A DNA stretch of 30,808 nucleotides from SIG440 sp045532055. Its GTDB lineage: Bacteria > Bacillota > Clostridia > Monoglobales > Monoglobaceae. The DNA lies in the NCBI GenBank assembly GCA_045532055.1, contig JAZSFF010000029.1:1-30808 (forward strand), given 5' to 3'. Below the pieces are notes generated by a model that saw only the letters and a program-made list of their open reading frames with translations, searched no databases and was not told where the DNA came from. Shown here in pieces: positions 1-8,616 of this stretch (within the stretch, counting starts at the first letter, position 1; each line of letters begins with the position of its first letter). The position numbers were made by a program, and so were the translations under genes.

Positions 1-1041
1 GTAAGAAATATAGCGGATTTAGAGAAGGTTTCGGAATGGGCAAAGGAGGCCTATGATTTGATAGGCCAAAATTACGCATCTGATTATGATGATACAGACC
101 CCGAAAATCCGGTGCGTGTAATTAATCCGCAAAAGGCGGCCACTAGGTATGATGTGGCATACACATTGAGAAATACAGCCAACTCCTGCCAGTTCTATCC
201 ATCGGATTTGGCAATACAATATGGCTTTGACAAAGAAATGCCGGTTATAGATGGTTCAACATCCACCTATCCCTTTACACAATCGGTTTATATCCAACTC
301 TTTTATAATGGGTCTACACACAAACAGTTCCCAACTTCGCATAGCAAGAGCCATGCATCATATCAGAGACTTATAAACGGCGAGGTGGATATGCTGTTTG
401 CATCAGTATATCCGGCAAGTGATATATTGGCTATGGCAGAGGAAAAGGGTGTGGAACTTGAACTTATACCCATTGCATATGACGCCATGATTTTCTTCAC
501 AAATGCAGAAAACCCCGCAACAGGGCTTACCAAAGAGCAGATAAGCAACATATACGTAAATGATGCTTACGAGAACTGGTCTGAGATTGATGGCCCTGAC
601 GCTTTGTTGTATCCTTATTGCAGAAATAATGACAGCGGCAGTCATGCACAGATGGAAAAGCATTTCTTAGGCGGAAAGGAGATCCATCCGGAAGTTCAAA
701 AGGAAACATCAATGACTATGTCAAATGTTCTTACAGATGTAATGAATGCTAAAACAGATGAACCCTTGGGATATGGCCTTGGATACAGCATTTATTATTA
801 TTTCCACAACATGGATTTGTTCTATAATACAAGCACTGAACTTAAACTCCTGGCGATAGACGGTGTACAGCCAACAGATGAGACCATTGCTGACGGCAGT
901 TATCCACTTTCAAACAATACATATATTGTTTTAAGAAAGGATACTCCCGAGAAAGCACCTGCACGAAAAATGGCTGAATTTATGCTTACTGAGGCAGGTC
1001 AGTATTGTGTTGAACTTGCAGGCTTTGGAAAATTGAAATAA
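1..1041 (+). CDS. PstS-like substrate-binding protein, 5' end missing
   Basis: The reading frame is open from the first base, so this is the C-terminal 346 residues of a gene that starts upstream of the window. The TTG at 58 is unlikely to be a start because coding sequence continues before it. The visible part resembles the PBP-like domain of phosphate ABC transporter binding proteins. A DGSTSTYPF segment resembles the GSTT/S phosphate-binding turn, followed by an NGEVDMLFASVYP stretch and a C-terminal FMLTEAGQ segment typical of PstS-like proteins. The usual role is extracytoplasmic capture of phosphate or a similar anion. The signal peptide, if any, lies outside the window. No pst permease or ATPase genes follow; the next gene is an acetyltransferase 40 bases downstream. 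The family call is good, but phosphate specificity is inferred. Confidence 0.75.
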   Translation, partial: VRNIADLEKVSEWAKEAYDLIGQNYASDYDDTDPENPVRVINPQKAATRYDVAYTLRNTANSCQFYPSDLAIQYGFDKEMPVIDGSTSTYPFTQSVYIQLFYNGSTHKQFPTSHSKSHASYQRLINGEVDMLFASVYPASDILAMAEEKGVELELIPIAYDAMIFFTNAENPATGLTKEQISNIYVNDAYENWSEIDGPDALLYPYCRNNDSGSHAQMEKHFLGGKEIHPEVQKETSMTMSNVLTDVMNAKTDEPLGYGLGYSIYYYFHNMDLFYNTSTELKLLAIDGVQPTDETIADGSYPLSNNTYIVLRKDTPEKAPARKMAEFMLTEAGQYCVELAGFGKLK

Positions 1042-1081
1042 GTAGCACAAAGCAGAAAAATAAGATCAGCATGGAGTTTAT

Positions 1082-1870
1082 ATGACTACAAAACATGATA
1101 TTTTAGAACAATTAGAAAAATTTGATATTGCAAAAGGTAAAATAGTCACGGTGCACACATCCCTGAAAGCCATAGGTGAAATCGATGGCGGCGGGGAGAC
1201 ATTGTTGTCAGTCTTAATTGAATATTTCACCCAAGATGGCGGGGTATTGTGTATTCCCACTCACACCTGGGATAGTACGGTTTATGACAGGAGAAAGGCT
1301 GAAAGTTGTATAGGAGTGCTGCCAAGGATTGCGGCAGGTCATCCGGATGGAGTGAGGACAATTCATCCAACACACTCAATGGCTGTGTTTGGCGAAAAAA
1401 AGAAGGTTATGGATTTTGTCAAGGATGAGGGTGTGGTGGATACTCCTACAAATCCCAGAGGATGTTACGGCAAAATTTATGATAAGGACGGATATGTTCT
1501 CCTGATTGGTGTGGGGCATGACAAAAACACTTTTTTGCATTGCGTGGAAGAGATGCTTGATGTTCCCAAACGTCTGACCAAGGAAATGGTGGAGCGGACG
1601 CTTATCCACAAAGATGGAAGAGAAGAACAGAGGTTTTTGCATTGGTTTGATATGGATGAAATCCCGGATGTGTCGGTGAATTTTGGCAAGTTTGAGCCGG
1701 CATTCAGATATCACCGGTGCATTGTTGATGGGCAAATTGGCAACGCAAAGGTTCAGCTTTGCAGTGCAAGAAAAATGAAAGATGTTGTTGAACTTATATA
1801 CAAAAATAATAATGGGAAGGAACTGCTTGACAACAACCTTCCCATTGATGAGAAATTATACAAAGACTAA
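1082..1870 (+). CDS. AAC(3)-family N-acetyltransferase
   Basis: A 262-residue protein of the aminoglycoside 3-N-acetyltransferase (AAC(3)/YokD) family, which transfers acetyl from acetyl-CoA to an amino group. Family landmarks in order are VHTSLKAIGEIDGGGETLL near the N-terminus, PTHTWDS, IHPTHSMAVFG, GCYGKIYDKDGYVLLIGVG, and NTFLHCVEE with the conserved His/Glu region. The start is ATG 1082 with a GGAG ribosome binding site just upstream. It follows the binding-protein gene by 40 bases with no terminator seen, so co-transcription is possible. Many chromosomal members of this family have unknown natural substrates, so the sequence supports the fold and reaction type but not a resistance phenotype. 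A strong terminator follows. Confidence 0.85.
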   Translation: MTTKHDILEQLEKFDIAKGKIVTVHTSLKAIGEIDGGGETLLSVLIEYFTQDGGVLCIPTHTWDSTVYDRRKAESCIGVLPRIAAGHPDGVRTIHPTHSMAVFGEKKKVMDFVKDEGVVDTPTNPRGCYGKIYDKDGYVLLIGVGHDKNTFLHCVEEMLDVPKRLTKEMVERTLIHKDGREEQRFLHWFDMDEIPDVSVNFGKFEPAFRYHRCIVDGQIGNAKVQLCSARKMKDVVELIYKNNNGKELLDNNLPIDEKLYKD

Positions 1871-1880
1871 GACAACTAAA

Positions 1881-1913
1881 AAAACGCTGATTTCACAGAA
1901 ATCAGCGTTTTTG
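1881..1913. terminator. Bidirectional intrinsic terminator
   Basis: A perfect 14-bp stem (1881-1894 with 1898-1911) with a 3-base loop, A-rich on the left and T-rich on the right. It sits between two converging genes and can serve both. Confidence 0.9.
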
Positions 1914-1914
1914 A

Positions 1915-3660
1915 TTATACAGTAGCGAATTCTTTTTCGGTTTTTCTTTCTGCCTGTTGGGCCTCTTCCTCAAGCTGACGATAAGCAACTTTGCCAACCA
2001 AAGTTTTGGGGAGTTCCGCTCTGAATTCAATTTCCTTTGGCATTGCATATTTTGCAATATGCTTTGCACAGAATGACATAATTTGTTCTTTGGTTTCATC
2101 TGTTGCAGGGACATCGGGTTTAAGCATGACAAAAGCTTTTACTTTCTGCATACGATAGTCATCTTTTACACCGATAACACAGCTCATATGGACTAAATCA
2201 CAGGAGTCAATGATGTTTTCAATCTGGTTGGGATATACATTATATCCTGATGTAATAATCATTCGCTTTGCACGGCCCTTGAAGAAAACAAATCCTTCAG
2301 AATCCATACAGCCCAAGTCTCCGGTATAAACCCAGGTAAGACCATCGGAATGTGTGCGCAATGTTTTGGCTGTTTCATCAGGATGATTGAGGTATTCTTG
2401 CATCACTGTAGGACCAGCAAGAAGAATTTCACCCTCTTCACCATAGGGGAGTTCCTTATCTGTATCGGGTTCAACAATCTTTATATATGTATCAGGGAAA
2501 GGAAGACCGATGCTTCCCTCTTTTGCCATATGCGGGGGTGTAAGACAGCAAGCAGTTACTGTTTCTGTTGTGCCGTATCCCTCACGAACCTGAATGACAG
2601 ATTTGTGGTCATAGAGGAATTTGTCAAGCTTCTTCTTCAGTTCAATGGACAGTGAATCACCGCCTGAAAAAACACCTTTAAGGAATGAAAGGTCGGCTTT
2701 TTCCAACGTGGGAATACGCAAAAGTGCTTCATAAAGTGTGGGAACGCCGGCTATGAAATTACATTTGTATTTCTTGATAAGTTTTGCATAGCTGGTTGGT
2801 GTAAAACGTGGTACAAGAATGCAACGTCCACCGCTGATAAGCATTGTATGTATGCATACCCCCAAACCAAAGCCGTGGAAAATTGGCATAGCTGCTAGCA
2901 TCTTGTCACCAGGACGGAACATTTGGTTGGTTGCAATAACCTGTCTGCCCAGTGCGTTGAAGTTGCCGTTTGTAAGGACAATACCTTTTGTCTTGCCTGT
3001 TGTACCTCCGGAATACAGAATAACAGCAGGGTCATCGGCTGTGCGATTTACCCTGTGATTCCAGAAACATGCCTTTCCAAGACGCAAAAACTCGTTCCAG
3101 CGAATTACCGGTGCATCATCTGGAATTTTTTTGATTTTATGACCCTCGGCCAGCATATATCCCGCACGGACGGGCTTTGAAAGTTCGTCCTTTATGGATG
3201 CAATTATCACATTTACCAGCTTTGTGTTCTGGCGGATAGCCTCTATCTTGTGATAGAACTGGTCCAGGGTTATGATGGTAACACTTTCAGATTCGTTTAT
3301 GTAGAACTCAATTTCTTTTTCTGCAGATAAGGGGTGAATCATATTGCAAATGCCACCCACCAGATTTACTGCATAAAAGAGGCAAATTGACTGAGGACAG
3401 TTTGGCATTGCAATGGTAACACGGTCGTTCTGGCGTATGCCGATTGTTCGCAGACTCTTTGCACAGGCTTCTACTTTCTCAACCAGGGTTTTATAGGTTG
3501 TGGACTTGCCCATAAAGTCAAAGGCAACATAGCTTGGATACTTTTTTGCAACTTCTTTTAAAGCGTCAAACATTGAACCAGTGGGATATTCAATGCTCAG
3601 AGGAATGTCCCCTGTATGACCTGCCCACGGTGTTTTTGCTGTAATAACTGTATTTTCCAT
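1915..3660 (-). CDS. AMP-dependent acyl-CoA synthetase (fatty-acid ligase type)
   Basis: A 581-residue adenylate-forming enzyme that activates a carboxylic acid with ATP and joins it to CoA. Core motifs are all present: the P-loop YSGGTTGKTKG at residues 216-226, GYGTTET at 361-367, YTGDLG at 445-450, the hinge region GRAKRMIITSGYNVYP at 462-477, and the catalytic lysine in the C-terminal VGK (K557). Layout and length resemble long-chain fatty acyl-CoA ligases (FadD/LcfB-like), but the chain length accepted cannot be read from sequence. The ATG has an AAGGAG site and starts 12 bases after the E2-like acyltransferase gene, so the two are almost certainly one operon. The ligase may supply the acyl-CoA used by that neighbour (inference). 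No other beta-oxidation genes are nearby. Confidence 0.88.
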   Translation of the reverse strand: MENTVITAKTPWAGHTGDIPLSIEYPTGSMFDALKEVAKKYPSYVAFDFMGKSTTYKTLVEKVEACAKSLRTIGIRQNDRVTIAMPNCPQSICLFYAVNLVGGICNMIHPLSAEKEIEFYINESESVTIITLDQFYHKIEAIRQNTKLVNVIIASIKDELSKPVRAGYMLAEGHKIKKIPDDAPVIRWNEFLRLGKACFWNHRVNRTADDPAVILYSGGTTGKTKGIVLTNGNFNALGRQVIATNQMFRPGDKMLAAMPIFHGFGLGVCIHTMLISGGRCILVPRFTPTSYAKLIKKYKCNFIAGVPTLYEALLRIPTLEKADLSFLKGVFSGGDSLSIELKKKLDKFLYDHKSVIQVREGYGTTETVTACCLTPPHMAKEGSIGLPFPDTYIKIVEPDTDKELPYGEEGEILLAGPTVMQEYLNHPDETAKTLRTHSDGLTWVYTGDLGCMDSEGFVFFKGRAKRMIITSGYNVYPNQIENIIDSCDLVHMSCVIGVKDDYRMQKVKAFVMLKPDVPATDETKEQIMSFCAKHIAKYAMPKEIEFRAELPKTLVGKVAYRQLEEEAQQAERKTEKEFATV

Positions 3661-3672
3661 GATTGTTCTCCT

Positions 3673-4548
3673 TTAATATTCAACAGGCTCTGAGGCAGGT
3701 TGTTCCAAAAGTTCGGGATTTTCCAGAAGTTTTTTCAGCAAACGGACCGTTTTTGAAAAATAGTATCCATCGGCAATTCGCTCATCAACGGTAAGACCTA
3801 AGTCAAGGGTTTCACGCATCTCAAAACTGCCATCCTCGTTGTAAACAGGACGCTTTTTTGCTTCGCCAATAATAACAAACATCGAGGTAGTTCCCCAATT
3901 GGCGAGGTGATGATAACCGCTTTTCAGTTTTATGGAACCAAGATTTGAGAGTATAACGGATGCATGATATGGGTCTGTTGCAATCAAGGGATTAGGAACC
4001 TTGCCATATTGGTCCAAAAGTCTTACAAATTTAACAATACTCTTTGCAAGGAATCTGGGCATTTTGAGAAAGAAATCCATTGCGTTCGATGATGCATCAC
4101 CCTTGCCCTTGCGGCAGACCATAACCTGATGTCGTATGTCTTCGTGAATGCTTTCAAGGTTTGAGTCAGGTTTTCCGTGAATAAATGCAAGACCCTCGCC
4201 GGATTCATCGGCAAATTGTTTTTTGATTGTAAAGGCTGCCGAAATCTCATTTTTTTCATAAAGTGTGTTGTTTGCAATAAAACGGTTGAGATAGGGCCTT
4301 TGGGTTATACATCTGATAACGGCAGTTACGATAATATGGAACATGGTGTATTTAAATTCTGGGTTATCGGCGTTGAGCTTTTCAAGATATGCTTTCATTG
4401 CAGTTATATCTATTCGTTCTGATATAAACGCTTCGTTGTCGCACCGATTGGGGTGGATAATTGGAACGATAAAATGCATTCCGTCAATATCACGTACAAT
4501 TTTTGCATCTTTTCTGTCGCCCCAACGGCGACGTGACTGTGTTGGCAT
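3673..4548 (-). CDS. E2-like (CAT-fold) acyltransferase with altered active site
   Basis: A 291-residue protein related to the catalytic domain of 2-oxoacid dehydrogenase acyltransferases (E2) and the chloramphenicol acetyltransferase fold. It has no N-terminal lipoyl or subunit-binding domain. The C-terminal part ends LLKKLLENPELL, as in E2 proteins. The hallmark DHRxxDG motif reads VDERIADG (254-261), so the catalytic His is Glu256 while Asp260 and Gly261 remain; I checked this on the nucleotide sequence (GAT GAG CGA). Classical lipoate-dependent acetyl transfer is therefore doubtful, and there are no E1 or E3 genes nearby. The ATG start has GGAGGG upstream. It is first in an operon with an acyl-CoA ligase. 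It may be a divergent CoA-dependent acyltransferase or a non-catalytic member; function is unknown. Confidence 0.72.
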   Translation of the reverse strand: MPTQSRRRWGDRKDAKIVRDIDGMHFIVPIIHPNRCDNEAFISERIDITAMKAYLEKLNADNPEFKYTMFHIIVTAVIRCITQRPYLNRFIANNTLYEKNEISAAFTIKKQFADESGEGLAFIHGKPDSNLESIHEDIRHQVMVCRKGKGDASSNAMDFFLKMPRFLAKSIVKFVRLLDQYGKVPNPLIATDPYHASVILSNLGSIKLKSGYHHLANWGTTSMFVIIGEAKKRPVYNEDGSFEMRETLDLGLTVDERIADGYYFSKTVRLLKKLLENPELLEQPASEPVEY

Positions 4549-4585
4549 AACTTACCCTCCGAAAAAATGATCAATAATTATATAC

Positions 4586-4614
4586 ATTTTATTATATTTG
4601 TAGAAAAAAGTCAA
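4586..4614 (-). promoter_or_regulatory. Sigma-A-type promoter for the acyltransferase-ligase operon
   Basis: On the minus strand, TTGACT (4609-4614), a 17-base spacer and TAAAAT (4586-4591), about 40 bases before the ATG of the E2-like gene. Confidence 0.7.
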
Positions 4615-4700
4615 GTTACAGGGATACACTTATCAGCATAAACAAATTCAAACTTTCATAACTAAAATACAGAAAAAGGTTGGTTTTACAACAATTACAT

Positions 4701-4729
4701 TTGAATTATGTAAACCAATATGCTATCAT
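4701..4729 (+). promoter_or_regulatory. Promoter of the CAP-protein gene with overlapping inverted repeat
   Basis: TTGAAT (4701-4706), 17 bases, TATCAT (4724-4729). An imperfect inverted repeat (4680-4690 and 4709-4718, one unpaired base) brackets the -35 box and spacer and could be an operator. A short GTGTC/GACAC hairpin (4736-4750) lies in the leader. Confidence 0.6.
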
Positions 4730-4777
4730 GGGTAAGTGTCAGTCAGACACATAAAAAATTTTTAGGAGGATAAGAAA

Positions 4778-5527
4778 ATGAAAAAGTTTTTGACTATGTT
4801 AGTTATTACAACTATGGCTACAATGATGCCTTCCGCAAGTGCGGCAGGAATCAAGACCCAGACACTAGCAGCAGGTAATGGAATATATGCATTTGTTATT
4901 AATTGTGGAACAGAGGGGGATAATGTATGCGATGATATACAGACTTCAATCCCTGGTATTAACTGTCCCCAACAGAAACCGGATGTACCGTCTGAGACAC
5001 CGGATATAAATATTCCAGAACAGGACAACGATACACCAACACAGAAACCGGATATCAACGTGCCAGAACAGGATACGGATATTCCATCCGATACACCGGA
5101 TGTTAATGAACCTGAAAACGATAACAATACCCCTCCGGTGGAGTCAGGGCTTCACGAATACGAGCGTGAAGTTATAAGACTGGTGAATGAAATAAGAGTG
5201 GGAAACGGCTTGAAAGCACTTACCACAGATGCGGAACTCAGCCGTGTTGCACGAATTAAGTCACAGGATATGAAAGATAACAATTATTTTTCTCACACAA
5301 GTCCTGTGTACGGCTCGCCGTTTGATATGATGAAAAACTTTGGTATTTCTTACAAAACTGCAGGAGAGAACATTGCCAGAGGTCAGAGGACACCTCAGCA
5401 GGTTGTTGACGGCTGGATGAACTCATCTGGACATCGTGCCAATATTCTTAATTCATCATATACTCATATTGGTATGGGATATGTTGCAGACGGAAATTAT
5501 TGGACACAGATGTTTGTGGGCAGATAG
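4778..5527 (+). CDS. Secreted CAP-domain (SCP/YkwD-like) protein
   Basis: A 249-residue exported protein. It has a lysine-led N-terminal signal peptide with probable cleavage after ASA (about residues 20-23), then a 40-residue segment with three Cys. Next is an acidic Pro/Thr/Asp-rich linker (about residues 66-122) built from repeated QKPDIN(V/I)PEQD-like units, and finally a C-terminal CAP domain. The CAP part carries typical motifs: LVNEIRVGNGLKAL, a DNNYFSHTSP segment, AGENIARG, and GWMNSSGHRANILN, including the conserved His and Glu positions. Proteins of this kind (YkwD-like) are secreted and often linked to spores or the envelope; the biochemical role is poorly known. The ATG has an AGGAGG site. 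It is monocistronic, with its own promoter and terminator. There is no LPxTG or S-layer anchor, so how it stays at the surface, if it does, is unclear. Confidence 0.88.
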   Translation: MKKFLTMLVITTMATMMPSASAAGIKTQTLAAGNGIYAFVINCGTEGDNVCDDIQTSIPGINCPQQKPDVPSETPDINIPEQDNDTPTQKPDINVPEQDTDIPSDTPDVNEPENDNNTPPVESGLHEYEREVIRLVNEIRVGNGLKALTTDAELSRVARIKSQDMKDNNYFSHTSPVYGSPFDMMKNFGISYKTAGENIARGQRTPQQVVDGWMNSSGHRANILNSSYTHIGMGYVADGNYWTQMFVGR

Positions 5528-5540
5528 TGACTATTAACCT

Positions 5541-5574
5541 AAAAAGGTTGTACAAAGCGTACAGCCTTTTTGTT
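5541..5574 (+). terminator. Intrinsic terminator after the CAP-protein gene
   Basis: Stem AAAAAGGTTGTAC with GTACAGCCTTTTT (5541-5571, one G-T pair) around a 5-base loop, followed by a T-rich run. Confidence 0.85.
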
Positions 5575-5602
5575 TTACACACAAAAAATTTACATTAGGG
5601 TA

Positions 5603-5631
5603 TTGCATTGACGAAAAAAAAGTGATAAAAT
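5603..5631 (+). promoter_or_regulatory. Possible promoter of gdhA
   Basis: TTGCAT (5603-5608), 17-base spacer, TAAAAT (5626-5631). A closer -35 match, TTGACG at 5608, would leave only a 12-base spacer. Moderate support. Confidence 0.45.
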
Positions 5632-5665
5632 TAGTCTTGTATTTTTGTTTTAGGGAGATGATTTG

Positions 5666-7009
5666 ATGTCATACGTAGAAAGAGTTATTGAAGAAGTAAA
5701 GAAAAAGAACGCATCACAGCCGGAATTTATACAGACTGTAACAGAGGTTCTCTCAAGTCTTAAACCAGTTGTTGACAAGCATCCCGAATATGAAAAGGTT
5801 GCTCTTTTGGAAAGAATGGTAGAACCTGAGAGACAGATTATGTTTAGAGTTGCCTGGGTTGATGATAACGGTCAGACTCAGGTTAACACAGGTTACCGTG
5901 TTCAGTTTAACAGTGCTATAGGTCCTTACAAGGGCGGACTTAGATTCCATCCTTCTGTTTATCTTGGAATTATCAAGTTTCTTGGATTTGAACAGACGTT
6001 CAAAAACAGTCTTACAGGCTTGCCTATTGGTGGAGGTAAAGGCGGCAGTGACTTTGACCCCAGAGGCAAGAGTGATGACGAAATTATGAGATTCTGTCAG
6101 GCGTTTATGACAGAACTTTACAGACATATCGGTCCTGATGTTGACGTTCCTGCCGGTGATATTGGCGTTGGTGGAAGAGAAATTGGGTACCTTTATGGTC
6201 AGTATAAAAGAATTAAAGCTTGCTGGGAAAATGGTGTTCTCACAGGCAAAGGTTTGGAATATGGCGGTTCTCTCATTAGACCAGAAGCAACGGGTTTTGG
6301 TGCTACATATTACACAGATGAAGTACTCAAACATTGTGGCGATACTTTCAACGGCAAGACTGTTGCAGTATCAGGTTTTGGCAATGTTGCATGGGGTGTA
6401 TGTCAGAAAGTTGCAGAGTTGGGTGGCAAGGTTGTCACGATTTCAGGTCCTGATGGTTATGTTTATGATCCTGATGGCATTGCAACAAAGGAGAAATTCG
6501 ATTACTTGCTCGAAATGAGAGCATCTGGTCGCGACCGTGCTCAGGATTATGCTGATAAGTTCGGTTGCCAGTTCTTCGCCGGCAAAAAGCCTTGGGAGGT
6601 TAAGGTTGATATCTGTATGCCTTGTGCGACACAGAATGAAATTAATATAGAAGAAGCAAAGAAGATTATTGCAAACGGCACAAAGTATTACATCGAAGTT
6701 GCAAATATGCCAACAACAGATGATGCAATGGAATACATAAGAGAAAATGGTGCTATTGTTGGTCCTTCAAAAGCTGTTAATGCCGGTGGTGTTGCAGTAT
6801 CATCCCTTGAAATGGCACAGAACTCAATGAGATATAGCTGGTCTCAGGAAGAAGTTGACGAAAAGCTTAAAGGCATCATGAAAAACATCCACAAGTGCTC
6901 TATGGAGGCAGCTGAAGAATATGGCCTTGGCTATGACCTTGTTGCAGGTGCAAATATTGCAGGGTTTATGAAAGTTGCAAAAGCTATGATGGCACAGGGT
7001 ATTTATTAA
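5666..7009 (+). CDS. gdhA: Hexameric glutamate dehydrogenase, NADP-type
   Basis: A 447-residue enzyme that makes glutamate from 2-oxoglutarate and ammonia (reversible), linking carbon and nitrogen metabolism. Motifs are the substrate-binding GPYKGGLRFHP (86-95), PIGGGKGGSDFDP with catalytic Lys125, DVPAGDIGVGGREIGYLYG (160-178), and the Rossmann loop GFGNVAWG from residue 237. Length and sequence pattern match the small-subunit NADP-preferring family (GDH50), although cofactor choice is inferred. I place the start at ATG 5666, which lies 8 bases after GGGAG (5653-5657), rather than at the in-frame TTG one codon earlier. The gene stands alone between two terminators. Confidence 0.96.
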   Translation: MSYVERVIEEVKKKNASQPEFIQTVTEVLSSLKPVVDKHPEYEKVALLERMVEPERQIMFRVAWVDDNGQTQVNTGYRVQFNSAIGPYKGGLRFHPSVYLGIIKFLGFEQTFKNSLTGLPIGGGKGGSDFDPRGKSDDEIMRFCQAFMTELYRHIGPDVDVPAGDIGVGGREIGYLYGQYKRIKACWENGVLTGKGLEYGGSLIRPEATGFGATYYTDEVLKHCGDTFNGKTVAVSGFGNVAWGVCQKVAELGGKVVTISGPDGYVYDPDGIATKEKFDYLLEMRASGRDRAQDYADKFGCQFFAGKKPWEVKVDICMPCATQNEINIEEAKKIIANGTKYYIEVANMPTTDDAMEYIRENGAIVGPSKAVNAGGVAVSSLEMAQNSMRYSWSQEEVDEKLKGIMKNIHKCSMEAAEEYGLGYDLVAGANIAGFMKVAKAMMAQGIY

Positions 7010-7030
7010 TATTCGGTATAAAAATTGCAG

Positions 7031-7058
7031 GATGCGGACGAAAGTCCGCATCTTTTTT
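7031..7058 (+). terminator. Intrinsic terminator after gdhA
   Basis: Perfect 9-bp GATGCGGAC/GTCCGCATC stem with a GAAA tetraloop, then six T. Confidence 0.95.
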
Positions 7059-7176
7059 ATATGTTAGCAGAAACAAAGAATAACACAACATAGTGTGTTT
7101 TCAATATACAAATTCCACAAATAATGGTATATTTTGTTATCTAAAACGACAAAATATCGAAAAATTCTTAAATCTG

Positions 7177-7205
7177 TTGAAATTTGAACAAAAATATTAT
7201 AAAAT
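7177..7205 (+). promoter_or_regulatory. Promoter of the purine permease operon
   Basis: TTGAAA (7177-7182), 17 bases, TAAAAT (7200-7205), about 36 bases before the ATG. The leader is too short for a purine riboswitch and lacks its conserved loops. Confidence 0.7.
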
Positions 7206-7240
7206 ATACATATCAAATTTTATATGAGGAGTGAAATCTC

Positions 7241-8602
7241 ATGGAAAAACTTTTCAAGCTCAAAGAGCACGGAACAAATGTTAAAACTGAGATTATCGCA
7301 GGTATTACAACATTCCTTGCAATGTCATATATCCTTGCGGTAAACCCCAGTTATCTCGGCAATATTCCCGGTGCAACACCTGCAGGAATATTCATGGCAA
7401 CAGCAATCTCTGCTGCAATCGCTACCCTTTGTATGGCTTTCTTTGCCAACTATCCTGTAGCACTTGCTTCAGGTATGGGTCTTAATGCATTTTTTGCATT
7501 TACAGTTTGCGGTGCTATGGGTTATTCTTACGAAGTTGCGCTTACGGCAATTTTGATTGAAGGTATTATCTTTATGCTTCTTTCAATATTCAAATTCCGT
7601 GAAGCACTTGTTAACAAAATTCCTGCAAACCTCAAGTTTGGTATTACAGCGGGTATTGGTTTGTTCATCACAATCATTGCTTTGCTCAATGCAAAAATCG
7701 TTGTTGCTGACCCTGCAACTACAGTTGCTATGGGTGATTTGGCATCTCCCGGTGTTGCTTTGGCAATAATTGGATTGCTTGCAATCGGCGTTCTTCAGCA
7801 CTTCAAGGTTCCGGGCGGAATTCTTCTTGGTATCATTATCACATGGGTTCTTGGTATTATCGCTGAACTTATCGGTTGGTATGTTCCTGACCCTGCAAAT
7901 GGCGTTTATTCTGTAATCCCCAGTCTTTCATGGGAATCAATAAAAGCAAACTTTGCAGCACCTGCAATGTTCAAATTTGATTTTGGCTTTATTGCTAACA
8001 ATTTTGCAGGATTCCTTTTGGTTGTATTTACATTCCTCTACACAGATATCTTTGATACAGTTGGTACACTCATCGGCGTTGCTGAAAAGGGTGATCTCCT
8101 TGACAAGGATGGCAAACTTCCTAAAGCTGGCGGTGCTTTGATGGCTGACGCTGTTGGTACAGTTGTTGGTGCATGCCTTGGCACATCAACAGTTACAAGC
8201 TATGTTGAATCAAGTGCTGGCGTTGCAGCAGGCGGAAGAACAGGTCTTACAGCTGTTACTACAGCAGTTATGTTTATTATTGCAATTATTTTTGCACCTG
8301 TATTCCTTGCAATCCCCGGATTTGCAACAACACCTGCTATGCTCTACGTTGGTTTGTTGATGCTTTCATCAATTAAGAAAGTTGAGTTCAACGGCGATGT
8401 TGCTGACATGATTGGTGCATTCCTTGCTATCATTATGATGCCTTTCACATACTCAATTGCAAACGGCATTATGTTTGGTATGATGGCATGGGTTATCCTC
8501 AAACTTGTTACAGGCAAGGCTAAGGATATCAGCGGTGTTATGTGGGTTTCAGTTGCTTTGTTTGCAATTTATATTGTACTCAAGGTTATGGGTCTTGCAT
8601 AA
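7241..8602 (+). CDS. AzgA-type (NCS2) purine base permease
   Basis: A 453-residue, very hydrophobic protein of the AzgA subgroup of nucleobase:cation symporters (PbuG/PbuO-like), which import hypoxanthine, guanine or adenine. Typical features are an N-terminal EIIAGITTFLAMSYILAVNP segment, ASGMGLNAFFAF, and GTSTVTSYVESSAGVAAGGR in the substrate-binding half. About 12-14 membrane segments are expected. The ATG has an AGGAG site 9 bases upstream. The phosphoribosyltransferase that follows after about 80 bases would trap the imported base as a nucleotide, so the pair makes a sensible salvage unit. The exact base transported cannot be decided from sequence. No purine riboswitch is present upstream. 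Confidence 0.92.
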   Translation: MEKLFKLKEHGTNVKTEIIAGITTFLAMSYILAVNPSYLGNIPGATPAGIFMATAISAAIATLCMAFFANYPVALASGMGLNAFFAFTVCGAMGYSYEVALTAILIEGIIFMLLSIFKFREALVNKIPANLKFGITAGIGLFITIIALLNAKIVVADPATTVAMGDLASPGVALAIIGLLAIGVLQHFKVPGGILLGIIITWVLGIIAELIGWYVPDPANGVYSVIPSLSWESIKANFAAPAMFKFDFGFIANNFAGFLLVVFTFLYTDIFDTVGTLIGVAEKGDLLDKDGKLPKAGGALMADAVGTVVGACLGTSTVTSYVESSAGVAAGGRTGLTAVTTAVMFIIAIIFAPVFLAIPGFATTPAMLYVGLLMLSSIKKVEFNGDVADMIGAFLAIIMMPFTYSIANGIMFGMMAWVILKLVTGKAKDISGVMWVSVALFAIYIVLKVMGLA

Positions 8603-8616
8603 TAATATATTGAGTT

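Noticed and set aside
1082..1870. Calling the AAC(3)-family gene a resistance determinant
   Set aside because: Many chromosomal family members have unknown natural substrates, and there is no mobile-element context.
5753..6334. Open frame of 193 codons on the minus strand inside gdhA
   Set aside because: It lies wholly antisense to a well-conserved enzyme, and its product has no recognisable motif.
7059..7240. Possible purine riboswitch before the permease
   Set aside because: The conserved purine-aptamer loops are missing, and the leader after the predicted start is only about 30 bases.
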